Below, in pieces: positions 18,839 through 27,827 of a stretch of 39,589 nucleotides of DNA (position 1 is its first letter; each line of letters starts with the position of its first letter). The position numbers and the translations under genes were made by a program. Under the pieces are notes generated by a model that worked only from the letters and a program-made list of their open reading frames with translations, was not told where the DNA came from and did no database searches. This DNA is from Hadesarchaea archaeon. GTDB taxonomy: Archaea > Hadarchaeota > Hadarchaeia > Hadarchaeales > WYZ-LMO6. The stretch covers positions 1-39,589 of the forward strand of contig JAPDJF010000054.1 of the NCBI GenBank assembly GCA_029259185.1. Direction: 5' to 3'.

Positions 18839-18922
18839 AAATTGTCGGAAATTCAGATTCAATCCTCTCGAAACTATTGCCATAAAAATAATAAGGTTAA
18901 GATTAACATAAATGGTGATTTC

Positions 18923-19516
18923 ATGAAAATAATCGGAGTTTTTAAAGAATTGGATGAAAATGAAAAATTAATTTTCGAAAGTAAAGTAGTAACTCCAACG
19001 ATCTTCGTCAAGGAAGCCGAAGTTAAAAAATTAATCGGAAGAGAAAGACGGGAAATCCCTATTTCTTTCTCTGCTACCAATCTTTACTTAACAAACAAAC
19101 GGCTTTCTTTTCTTATTTTGTACCAGCTTGAAGCGAGGACAATTTCAGAGAGTGGGGCTCCAAAATTAAGTGGAGTTGCTGGCACATGGTTTGAAATTCC
19201 AGTAAGCGCAATATCTTCAGCTGACATAAGACCCGTATTTCTAAAATCATTTGAAAAAGAAGTTGACATGAAAAGGCTTGTCGAGTGGGGGGTAATAAAA
19301 AAAGAAATGGCGGAGAGAGCATCAGCCGTCGAACTGATTTATAGCGAAGAGGATGCTGTTGGTAGAATTAAAGATTATATGCAATCTTTGTTAAAAATGG
19401 GTTTCTGGGGTAAAATTTTTAAAAAAATTGAAAGAGTATCAGATAAATTAATGATAGTAGGCGAAGAAGCAACAACAATAGTTCCCTCAATAAAAGGCTT
19501 GATAAAGAAACAGTAA
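18923..19516 (+). CDS. Hypothetical protein, possibly PH/GRAM-like
   Basis: Likely ATG 18923 (MKIIGVFKELDENEKLIFESK...ATNLYLTNKRLSFLILY). Confidence 0.5.
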   Translation: MKIIGVFKELDENEKLIFESKVVTPTIFVKEAEVKKLIGRERREIPISFSATNLYLTNKRLSFLILYQLEARTISESGAPKLSGVAGTWFEIPVSAISSADIRPVFLKSFEKEVDMKRLVEWGVIKKEMAERASAVELIYSEEDAVGRIKDYMQSLLKMGFWGKIFKKIERVSDKLMIVGEEATTIVPSIKGLIKKQ

Positions 19517-19656
19517 TCTCTAAAAAATCTTAATGAGCTTTTGTTCCCAAGCACTTAAAAACGGTTCGAAATATGTTGAGGTGGTAGTTTTTCTGGCAAT
19601 TTTAATCTAGAGATTTGCTGGCCTATATCAGTAGGGGGGCGTTGGAGAAGTTAGAT

Positions 19657-20079
19657 TCATAGAACTTCATCTTCAAAAGGAATCCCAAACTCTTGTTTTA
19701 GGAAATTCTTCAGATAATATTTCAGACCTCCATCCTTTTTCAGCAGTTCAATAAGCTTGTCTTCCTCCTCGTGTTTTGAGGTCTCAACCTTCTGCTTCTC
19801 CAACTCCTCTTGTAGGATCTTTCGAATGAGGGGTTCGATGTCTGACCTCGCTTTATCCCTTGGTCGGGCTTTGTATCTCCCTTCGTCATGATCGCTTATC
19901 CGATGCTTTTCGACTTCCCACGCTGCTTGACAACACCTAAAGTAATGTTTTCCCCTCGTTTGGTGCAATTTGCCACATAAGGGACACTTAACTATCTTTT
20001 TCATGTCTTTTTCACCATTTTTGGCACGGATAAACTGGTCTTTTCCATACCCTTTGGGTAAAAAATACCTCTTTTTCAT
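19657..20079 (-). CDS. Small zinc-finger protein of casposon
   Basis: KCPLCGKLHQTRGKHYFRCC. Confidence 0.6.
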   Translation of the reverse strand: MKKRYFLPKGYGKDQFIRAKNGEKDMKKIVKCPLCGKLHQTRGKHYFRCCQAAWEVEKHRISDHDEGRYKARPRDKARSDIEPLIRKILQEELEKQKVETSKHEEEDKLIELLKKDGGLKYYLKNFLKQEFGIPFEDEVL

Positions 20080-20195
20080 GTCTTTTTGATGGTTTTTGCA
20101 GCGATATGCCTACATTATCCTCAATATGTCGTGATTTTCTTACATTTGACGCAATTTTCCGAGATTTGACAAGATTTGATGTCATTAGTACACCT

Positions 20196-22157
20196 CTAAA
20201 ATTCTGTGGCATAAGCGCATTCATGGCACTCCGGAGCAACGCAAAGCTCCTTCCGCTTCAAAGCTTCGCTTGCTGTCAAACCGCAAGGCTTGATCTCATT
20301 TTCCCAGTTTATCCAAAGCCTTCTCGGCCTGGTCTCCATAACTCTGGCCCTTTTCTTTTGCCTGATCGCTTCTCTGACTTTGGTCATGTGCTTAGCTATG
20401 TATTCGTTTGACTTGTCCCTGTAAAGCCTGAGCAGTTCTATGACGTTTCCCCAGAAACCGTGCAAGGCGTATTTCGGGAAGAACTTCCACGTGTCTTTGG
20501 GATGAGTCTTCAAATGCTCTTCAATTCGGTCAAGATTTTTTCTTGACCACGCCCTTAGATCCCCTCCAAATTCTCCCATCACTTCCTTTTGAATCTCCTC
20601 CGAAAACATGACGTAGAGCTTGGGTCTAATCAAGAGGAGCAAGCCACGATGCTCGCGCTTCAGTTCGCCAAGACCCGAACCAGTCGGTATGTCGTTTCTC
20701 CTCGTCTTGAACGAATCTGTAGCACAGTCTACCGCTTCGTATCGGTGCAAATCTTCATGAAGCTTGGCCCTGCACATCGAGGTTATCCAAGATCCAACAT
20801 GGGGGAGGTAGATGCCACCGGCGCGGTAAAGGATCCTGTTTCTAACACACCGCTTTAGTCTCTCATCCCAGATAAGCTCAGGCTCCTCTTCGTAATCCGT
20901 TTGCCTGATCGCTTGGTATGTTTTGCCGTAGAGGGAGTTCAACAAGAGTTTATACATTTGATAGCGTGGATCATCTTCAGGTGTTTCTTGCTTTAGACGG
21001 TAAAATTCTTCCACGTAGTCTTTGAACGGATTTTCTGCACGGTTGGAAGGAACCCAGACATACCCTTTGACCTTTGCTAAGTCTATTTCGTCATGCTTCA
21101 GGGCTTCCCTTAGTTCATAAGAGACAACTGGCGCACGCCTTACGTGTTCATCGTTGGCAAACTCGAAGTTATTGGCGTTCTTCAGGATTATCGGATACTT
21201 GCACTTATTCACATAACCATCAACCAAATAGAACCCTTCAAACTCATCAACGAAATCATTAACCTTCAGCCATTTGCCCTCGGTCAAAGGTGGCAAATTC
21301 GCCATTGCCCAAGGGTAAAAGGAGTTATAATCGTAATAGTTCACGTCTGGGATTACCGCTATTCCATCAACAAAGGTGCTCGCCCTCCCGCCATGTATCG
21401 ATTGTTCGGCAAGCCGCCTAACCCAAGAGGGAACTTGCGGGATCTTGGTTTTTAGAAAGTGCTTCTTGAAAACTTTGGAAGCGAACTGAGAAGCCGAGAC
21501 CGATATTGCTGTATCATAACGCTTGTGCATGTCCAAGATGTATTGGGCTAAATCATATGTGGCTAAAATTTCGACTCTGCAATAACGGTAGAGGTCTTGC
21601 CATTCACTTCGTGTTTTAGGTTTCTTACCTTCTCTGACGAATTCGGGCCTTATCCCCTTTTGATGATTCAGGTTTAACTTTCTGGATATTTCGTAAAGTG
21701 AACCTCGAACAAAAGAGCCCGTATCGATAACTTTGATGTAAGCTCCATTTCTCAATCCTATTCTAGCGAACCAGACCTTTTGAGAATAGATTTTTTCAAA
21801 CGTGCCAAGTGGGTGTTCAAGTTTTGGTGGGTTCAAATATCGAAATAATTCATCTTCCTTTTCGCACAGAACAGCCGTTAGGTCAAACTGCAGGTTGTGG
21901 GCAAATAATAAATTTGTTCGGTGGTTGGCGCATCTCTGGCTCAGATATCTCATGAATTCGTCTAAAACAGTTCTTTGAGTTACCCTGATGTAAGCCGGTC
22001 TGATCCCATCGTGAAACGTTAAGAGATAAGGAATGCCGTCCTCAGTTTCCGTGTCAAATACCATGAGGTTGACGTTTCTCGGAAAAGAATTTCTTAGCGG
22101 TTTTACTCCACCAGCAAGATACCTGGGCAATTCAACCGATTTATCCATGTCTACCAC
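20196..22157 (-). CDS. polB: Family B DNA polymerase, probably protein-primed (casposon PolB)
   Basis: Exo I FDTETEDG, Exo II AHNLQFDL, motif A YYDYNSFYPWAM, motif B KLLLNSLYGKTYQ, motif C CATDSF. Confidence 0.93.
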   Translation of the reverse strand: MVDMDKSVELPRYLAGGVKPLRNSFPRNVNLMVFDTETEDGIPYLLTFHDGIRPAYIRVTQRTVLDEFMRYLSQRCANHRTNLLFAHNLQFDLTAVLCEKEDELFRYLNPPKLEHPLGTFEKIYSQKVWFARIGLRNGAYIKVIDTGSFVRGSLYEISRKLNLNHQKGIRPEFVREGKKPKTRSEWQDLYRYCRVEILATYDLAQYILDMHKRYDTAISVSASQFASKVFKKHFLKTKIPQVPSWVRRLAEQSIHGGRASTFVDGIAVIPDVNYYDYNSFYPWAMANLPPLTEGKWLKVNDFVDEFEGFYLVDGYVNKCKYPIILKNANNFEFANDEHVRRAPVVSYELREALKHDEIDLAKVKGYVWVPSNRAENPFKDYVEEFYRLKQETPEDDPRYQMYKLLLNSLYGKTYQAIRQTDYEEEPELIWDERLKRCVRNRILYRAGGIYLPHVGSWITSMCRAKLHEDLHRYEAVDCATDSFKTRRNDIPTGSGLGELKREHRGLLLLIRPKLYVMFSEEIQKEVMGEFGGDLRAWSRKNLDRIEEHLKTHPKDTWKFFPKYALHGFWGNVIELLRLYRDKSNEYIAKHMTKVREAIRQKKRARVMETRPRRLWINWENEIKPCGLTASEALKRKELCVAPECHECAYATEF

Positions 22158-22929
22158 CTTTCGCCTTGATGACCTTTGGCTTGCGTTCAGGCGAGAGGAA
22201 AGTCAGGGCGATTATCCGCTCGATTACGAAAGGTGCTCTCCGGTATTGCTCAGCCAAAATATCGGGCATGTTCTCCTTCGCCCAAGCGTAGATCTCATCG
22301 AAGTCAACGGGCTTGTCTGAATACCTGATTTGAGTTGTGTTGATGAAATAGACATCCGATTGTTCAACGATGAAGTAAGCTCCAACGGTTGTGAACTTTC
22401 CTCTCGGGTTTCTCTTTCTATCGGAACAAACAAGTGTTCTGGGATTGATGAACTTAAAACGTGGATATGCGATGTTTCCGAAGCGATAGATTCTGTTAAG
22501 CTTATCGATGTATTTTTGTGTTGGAATCCATTCTCTTTCCGGCTTTGGGAATCTCGGCCTCTCAACAGACGGCTTCCTCCCTCTCTTCCTCAGCCCCTTC
22601 AAGCCGTACTCCCTGATTTTCCGCTTGATGGTGGACTCAGAAACTCGGTAATAGCGGGCTATGGCTTCGGTCTTTTTGTCCTGCTTAAGAAATCGCTTAA
22701 GTTCCTGTTTCGTGATCCGCTTCGGCTTTCTGACCCTGATTTTCGGCTTGGGTTTCCCCCTGAGTTTAGCTTTGAGCCTCCGAACCTCTGATTTAAGTGT
22801 CCGAATCTCGGCCTCAAGCTCGGCAACGCTTTTATGCTTTACTCGCAATTTTTTCTTATGGGGATTGCCGACTAGGGAAGGTTGTCTTCGCTTCCTAGCC
22901 ATTGGGGGAGATGGGATGGCTTTCTTCAT
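22141..22929 (-). CDS. HTH-containing protein of casposon
   Basis: KQELKRFLKQDKKTEAIARYYRVSESTIKRKIREYGLKGLRKRGRKP HTH after a basic coiled N-terminus. Confidence 0.7.
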   Translation of the reverse strand: MKKAIPSPPMARKRRQPSLVGNPHKKKLRVKHKSVAELEAEIRTLKSEVRRLKAKLRGKPKPKIRVRKPKRITKQELKRFLKQDKKTEAIARYYRVSESTIKRKIREYGLKGLRKRGRKPSVERPRFPKPEREWIPTQKYIDKLNRIYRFGNIAYPRFKFINPRTLVCSDRKRNPRGKFTTVGAYFIVEQSDVYFINTTQIRYSDKPVDFDEIYAWAKENMPDILAEQYRRAPFVIERIIALTFLSPERKPKVIKAKGGRHG

Positions 22930-23210
22930 CGGATATCCCCTTTTTTGACTTGTTCTCTGATCAAGGAGAGATCCGAGAGAAATGCATACAGCGCAGTTCT
23001 GACTACTTCAGCCTGAGAACATTGCAATCTTTGAGACGCTTCTTCTACTGCACGTTTTAATCCACTTGGAACTACTAGGTCAAGCACAGGTTTTGGAGAC
23101 TTCCACGATTTTTTTGTATTCATGATCATCAAAAACAAGTTCACGTAAGTCTTATATAGACCTTTAAGGTAATTACTCGATGGGTATGATATATACCCGA
23201 CGCAAAACAT
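22926..23210 (-). CDS. Ribbon-helix-helix-like regulator
   Basis: VLDLVVPSGLKRAVEEASQRLQCSQAEVVRTALYAFLSDL. Confidence 0.65.
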   Translation of the reverse strand: MFCVGYISYPSSNYLKGLYKTYVNLFLMIMNTKKSWKSPKPVLDLVVPSGLKRAVEEASQRLQCSQAEVVRTALYAFLSDLSLIREQVKKGDIR

Positions 23211-23220
23211 TGGTGATATA

Positions 23221-24138
23221 GTGCCTAAGAAAATCGAGAACCCACTGCGGGAAGGCCTGCCCTCTAAGATTTATTTGTTATCCTACTGTGAACCTCTTAC
23301 CGCCTATGAGATAGCTAAAAGAATTTATGGAGTAAAGCCCCCCCATATTCCGCCTACTTCTAAAGTTTCGACTTGGGTAAAGAAAATGAAGGAAAATGGG
23401 ACCCTTTCCGAGAATGAGGAAAAGAAAACTTATGCCCGAGTTGACCCTCTAATAGTTGAAATTGAAAGCACCCTGAAAGAACACGATGTTGAGCTATCCG
23501 ATTTTGAAAAACATATGATCTCTCGTCTCTTGGATTCCCAAGAATTCAGATGGCTTGTTAAGAAATTGATGCCCCCAATGAGTTATGATATCGACTCGGC
23601 TTGGATTATCATGAACCATCTTGCACTTGTGGCTTCTGTGCGGGTTCTTAGAGAAAAGATGCCAGAAGTTCCACAGCTGGAAACACCAAGGGGCTTTATC
23701 CAAAAACATGCAGGAAAATTAGAGGAAACCAGAGAATTTAGGAGTCTGGAAAAGATTGGGCGCTTTCCATCAAAAGAGTCAGAGTTTGATGAAAGACTGA
23801 AAATTCTCAGAAGGTTTTGGGAAACGAAGGAATTCAGGGAACTTACATCTGAAATAACCGAATTGCTTAAAGAAGCGGAAGTTTTTGGGGATCTCTCGGA
23901 CGAAGAAGTTTTAGAATTTTTCAAACTTGACCTGTTGCTAAGATCGATTCCAATTTCAACTTTGGAGAAACTCACCAATTTGGGTTTTTTAAACAGATTG
24001 ATATCAATACCCGCGCTAGCAGGGTTTGACTTCTTCCCCTTTCATCGGTTGGAGAGAGTATTAGAAAGAGAAGTAAATCGAATGAAGACACGTGAAAGGA
24101 AGAAGCTTTTGAAAAATTCCGGAGTGGAAAAAATCTAG
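23221..24138 (+). CDS. Winged-HTH-like protein upstream of casposase
   Basis: N-terminal LLSYCEPLTAYEIAKRIYGVKP..PPTSKVSTWVKKMKENGTLSE; GTG start. Confidence 0.65.
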   Translation: MPKKIENPLREGLPSKIYLLSYCEPLTAYEIAKRIYGVKPPHIPPTSKVSTWVKKMKENGTLSENEEKKTYARVDPLIVEIESTLKEHDVELSDFEKHMISRLLDSQEFRWLVKKLMPPMSYDIDSAWIIMNHLALVASVRVLREKMPEVPQLETPRGFIQKHAGKLEETREFRSLEKIGRFPSKESEFDERLKILRRFWETKEFRELTSEITELLKEAEVFGDLSDEEVLEFFKLDLLLRSIPISTLEKLTNLGFLNRLISIPALAGFDFFPFHRLERVLEREVNRMKTRERKKLLKNSGVEKI

Positions 24139-24144
24139 AACGAG

Positions 24145-25139
24145 GTGAGAACACGCAGATAATCCTTAACGAGTTCGGCCAGTATCTCGGAAGCGACAAG
24201 GAGAACTTCATCGTTTACAAAGACAACAATCCGATAAAACGCATCCCATTTTACAAGGTGAAACAAATCATCTTGACACCGGGCAACACGGTTTCGACTT
24301 CGGCTTTGTTCTGGTGCTCGATTTACGGGATCAACCTAATGATGACCTCAAATACAGGAAGACCTCTAAGCATGATGTTGCCTTTAACTTCGAGCGCGCA
24401 TGTCAAGACAAGGATAAAGCAGTATGAAGCCTATTACAACTCAAAAGGTGTTGAAATTGCGAAGGCGCTTCTGACCACCAAAGTCAACAACCAAATCGCA
24501 CTGCTTGAAAAATACGGGTTTGATGGCCACAAGCTTGATTATCTCGTGGAAAAGCTTCAAAGAATCGATGGAGAAAAGGTCGATGACGTAAGGCCAAGAC
24601 TGATGGGGATAGAATCGAGGTGTTCAAAAGTCTATTTCAGAAATCTCAAGACCCTGTTTCCAGATTTCTTGCAAACATCAAAGCGAATGAAATACAAAGC
24701 CGAAGACCCCCTGAACAATTTGCTAAATCTTGGCTATGAAGTCCTGAAGGGAGAAGTTTACAGGGGCGTGATGTATGCCCACCTAGATCCATACTTAGGT
24801 TATCTGCATTCAATCCAGTTTGCTAAGCCATCTCTGGTTTGCGATATTCAAGAGGTCTTCAGAGGTCTGATTGACGAGTTTCTAATCAGATACGCTCAGA
24901 AGTTAAGTGAGAACGATTTCGAAAACAAAAACGGAAGGATGTTCTTGAAGCAGAAGGAGAGCTATAAGCTGATAGAAGCTGTCAACAGGCTTTTCGACAA
25001 GCGGATCAAGCACCAGAGGATAAAGAAATACGGAGAGCACTCGAAGATAAGAACGGCAATAAGGGAGGAGCCGATAAAACTAGGTCAGTACTTGAGGGAC
25101 GAAAAGAAAAAGTATGAACCAGTTGTGATGCCAAGATAA
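24145..25139 (+). CDS. cas1: Cas1 endonuclease/integrase (casposase); 5' end disrupted or with a non-canonical start
   Basis: IILNEFGQYLGSDKENFIVYKDNNPIKRIPFYKVKQIILTPGNTVSTSALFWCSIYGINL; GIESRCSKVYF (Glu), LDPYLGYLH (His), PSLVCDIQEVFR (Asp). The computed GTG at 24258 truncates the N-terminal domain; the frame is open upstream without ATG/GTG/TTG. Confidence 0.92.
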
Positions 25140-25149
25140 TGGTGAAGCC

Positions 25150-25512
25150 ATGAAAAAGCCAACGGTCATCTCCACGTTTACTAAAAAAGGACAAACAGAT
25201 ATAGTAGAAATCATTAGAGGGATATTCGTTATTATTGTTCTTGCTTGGGCTGGGTGGATAATAGCTGGAGTATTTGAATTACAAGAAATCGTTGGGGCGA
25301 TCCTCGTTAGTGCTGGCATTTTAGCCGTTGCGAGCATTGTTGCATATTTAGTTTACATTGTTTTGGGATCTTTAGGCATTGCAGCTGTTGTTTTTCTTTC
25401 CCTAGCTGGGTTGCTCGCAGCAATAGTCTTTGGGGTACCAGCTCTTGTTAATATTGGTATTGGTGTTGGCATCACAGTTATCATAATTCTTTGTGTTTAC
25501 TTCACTTATTAA
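25150..25512 (+). CDS. Small membrane protein of casposon
   Basis: Highly hydrophobic IVEIIRGIFVIIVLAWAGWIIAGVF... Confidence 0.55.
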   Translation: MKKPTVISTFTKKGQTDIVEIIRGIFVIIVLAWAGWIIAGVFELQEIVGAILVSAGILAVASIVAYLVYIVLGSLGIAAVVFLSLAGLLAAIVFGVPALVNIGIGVGITVIIILCVYFTY

Positions 25513-25524
25513 CTGCGGAAATGG

Positions 25525-25978
25525 ATGTTTGAAGCAAGACAACACAAGAAAGGTCTAGTGAAATTTGTTGATAGAAAGGGAAACGAAAGATGGGGGAAGC
25601 CAGAAGAAATAAAAAATGGAAGCAGGAAGATTTTGAACAAGCACAACTCGAAAAGGGATTAGTGAAATATAAAGGGAATTGGGTAACTCTTAAGAAAAGG
25701 AAAATCTGAAGAAAGGTTATGTTAAATATGTAGAAAAACAAAAAGGCGCCTCCAGACCCGATATTGTAATTGACAATATAGGAATAGAAATCAAGGGCCC
25801 CACACGCAGAACAGATCAACTGGACTCGATAGTTAGTAAGTGTATGAGGTACTCCCAACACTTTGAAAAAATAATTTTGGTTTTATTTGATGTAGCCGTT
25901 AGCGAACACTACTACGAGGAGTGGTTAGAAGGATTAAGAAGAAAATATCCCGAAGTAAAAGTGATACGAAAGGATTAA
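25525..25978 (+). pseudogene. Frameshifted PD-(D/E)XK-like nuclease with N-terminal 'KGLVKxxxxxW' repeats
   Basis: Three frames: MFEARQHKKGLVKFVDRKGNERWGKPEEIK / WKQEDFEQAQLEKGLVKYKGNWVTLKKRK / LKKGYVKYVEKQKGASRPDIVIDNIGIEIKGPTRRTDQLDSIVSKCMRYSQHFEKIILVLF. Confidence 0.6.
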
Positions 25979-26180
25979 AATAACGAAACAGAAACTTGGG
26001 TGATGATGATAAAAATGGTAAAAAAGAAGAGGATATATGTGGACCCCTCACAGGAGAGGTTATTACAGAGTCAAGACGGAAGGTGAGGAAAGATGAATAT
26101 GTTGATATCTGGTCAGGCAGGGTCAAGAGGAGAAAGAAATACTCTCTGTTTTGACTCTTATGACCTGATTAAACAGTTTT

Positions 26181-26744
26181 GTGATCAAAATGTTCGGACT
26201 CACAAGTTTATTCGATGAAGTTCTTCGACTTGTAAACGCATGGAAACCGCAAAAAAGATACAGATCTGAAGATGGTTATAGAGACGAACTAAAAGAATTC
26301 CTTAGGACAAACTTGAATAGATCCAACGCACTCAGCATTGGACCACAAAAGCCGATTAAAGTTGCTTCAGAGTCGGGTAGGCATCTTTGTGATATAGCCG
26401 TTGACGAATCAGTTGGTGTTGAGCTGAAGAAAGATCTCAATAAATTGGCAGAAGTTGATAGGTTGTCTGGACAGTTAAGCAGGTATAAGAAACAATATTC
26501 TGGGATAATTGTTGTATTGGTGGGCAGCACAAATAAAGACGCTTACGCTGAATTGGTGAACCGAGTTTATGAAATGCAGCAAAGCACAGGTATTTCTCTT
26601 GGGTTTACTGCGGGAACAAAAATCAGGGTTGTGGATAAGGGATTTACAGGGGCTGGAGCAGAGAAAACTAGAGTAAAAAACGCACAACCCAAAAGACCGT
26701 ATTGGGTGAACCCTCTTACAGGTAAAAAAGAGCCTTTATTCTAA
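26181..26744 (+). CDS. Putative PD-(D/E)XK nuclease-like cargo protein
   Basis: GRHLCDIAVDESVGVELKKDLNKLAEVDRLSGQLSRYKKQYSGIIVVLVG (D-x(n)-ExK). Confidence 0.6.
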   Translation: MIKMFGLTSLFDEVLRLVNAWKPQKRYRSEDGYRDELKEFLRTNLNRSNALSIGPQKPIKVASESGRHLCDIAVDESVGVELKKDLNKLAEVDRLSGQLSRYKKQYSGIIVVLVGSTNKDAYAELVNRVYEMQQSTGISLGFTAGTKIRVVDKGFTGAGAEKTRVKNAQPKRPYWVNPLTGKKEPLF

Positions 26745-26942
26745 AATTGAATTCAACACCTATGCTGAGCCGCCCGCTTTCGCCGACCTCCATCTTTTTA
26801 CGGGGTTTAACGAAGGCTACGAAAACGGGTACACGGATGGCCACAGGCTGGGCTGACACAGAGAGCTAGACATGTTGAACACTGTTTTTTACTTATTTAT
26901 TAGTAAATGAGTAAATGATTTGGATAATTAAGAGGTTCGAAG

Positions 26943-27257
26943 ATGGAACTACATGCACATGGGATAGTGGTATTGACAGCTTTGTGTGTAGCTTTTTTGG
27001 CTTGGTTTGGAGGCGAATTTTTTGCGGGATCCATGATACTCGATGAGGTCGCTGATGAATACTATGAGCGGGGGTATTATGAAGATGCAATAGAGGCGAG
27101 AGATCAGGCAAGGGAAGCCCATGACTATTTCGTCTATTGCATGGCAGGGGTCGTGTTGGTTATCATCGGTGGTGCCGTCTGGGCGTGGAAGTGGGAACAC
27201 GGGCAAATAACCCAGCCCGGGGCGTTCTGGAAGACCGTCGGTGATTTGCGAAAGTGA
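26943..27257 (+). CDS. Small membrane protein of casposon
   Basis: Two TM segments around an acidic YYERGYYEDAIEARDQAREAHD linker. Confidence 0.5.
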   Translation: MELHAHGIVVLTALCVAFLAWFGGEFFAGSMILDEVADEYYERGYYEDAIEARDQAREAHDYFVYCMAGVVLVIIGGAVWAWKWEHGQITQPGAFWKTVGDLRK

Positions 27258-27321
27258 GATGGCCACAAAATGACCAAGCCCGTTCTCCAAACCCTAAAAG
27301 CGTTGGCGGAAAATCTGCATG

Positions 27322-27525
27322 ACCCAAATCCTGACCCTAATTCGATTTTCGGGGTTTTGGTCGAAGCCGAAAGGAGGAAGAATAGGTAACGTAAAAATTG
27401 AAAAAGGACTGTTTAATCCGTATTTCGTTGTTCGCCGCTCAATAAGTGCTCTGATTGGCTAAAACGTATGTTATCTACCTTCAGATGGCATAAAGTTGGG
27501 GTCGAAAATGCAAATAATGTAAAAA
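27322..27525 (-). repeat. Right terminal inverted repeat, 204 bp
   Basis: Perfect reverse complement of 17970-18173. Confidence 0.97.
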
Positions 27526-27540
27526 AGTTAAGGTTTATAT
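27526..27540. repeat. Right target-site duplication of the casposon, overlapping a TATA-like element
   Basis: AGTTAAGGTTTATAT, identical to 17955-17969; GTTTATAT lies about 30-35 bp upstream of the PRC-barrel ATG. Confidence 0.93.
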
Positions 27541-27570
27541 CGTACGTAGCATGCAGAAGCATGGTGGAAG

Positions 27571-27822
27571 ATGATCAGACTCTCCCAAGTTCACGGCCTT
27601 CGGATATATAATGACCGAGCGAGATACGTGGGGAATGTTCGTGATATAGTATTGGACGATGAGGAGGGTAAAGTAGTCGGTCTAGCCTTCGGGCGTAAAG
27701 GAGACACAATTCTGTCAGTCCCTTACGATAGTGTGCTCGCCATAGGTGATATAGTTCTAACCAGAAGTAAGGAATCTGAGCAAGCTGGGGAGGGGGAGGG
27801 GTCTCAAGCCCCCGGGGGATGA
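27571..27822 (+). CDS. PRC-barrel domain protein
   Basis: GLRIYNDRARYVGNVRDIVLDDEEGKVVGLAFGRKGDTILSVPYDSVLAIGDIVL. Confidence 0.85.
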   Translation: MIRLSQVHGLRIYNDRARYVGNVRDIVLDDEEGKVVGLAFGRKGDTILSVPYDSVLAIGDIVLTRSKESEQAGEGEGSQAPGG

Positions 27823-27827
27823 GTTCC

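Larger units (their letters stand above)
17970..27525. mobile_element. Casposon (Cas1-encoding, PolB-encoding self-synthesising transposon), 9556 bp
   Basis: Perfect 204-bp TIRs, 15-bp TSD, family-B polymerase and Cas1 homologue, no CRISPR array or cas2 in the window. Confidence 0.93.

Noticed and set aside
22330-22948. Plus-strand ORFs opposite the casposon HTH protein
   Set aside because: Antisense shadow ORFs; the minus-strand HTH translation is the plausible one.
24145-25139. Cas1 as part of a CRISPR-Cas adaptation module
   Set aside because: No cas2, effector genes or CRISPR array in the window; instead PolB and flanking TIR/TSD identify a casposon.
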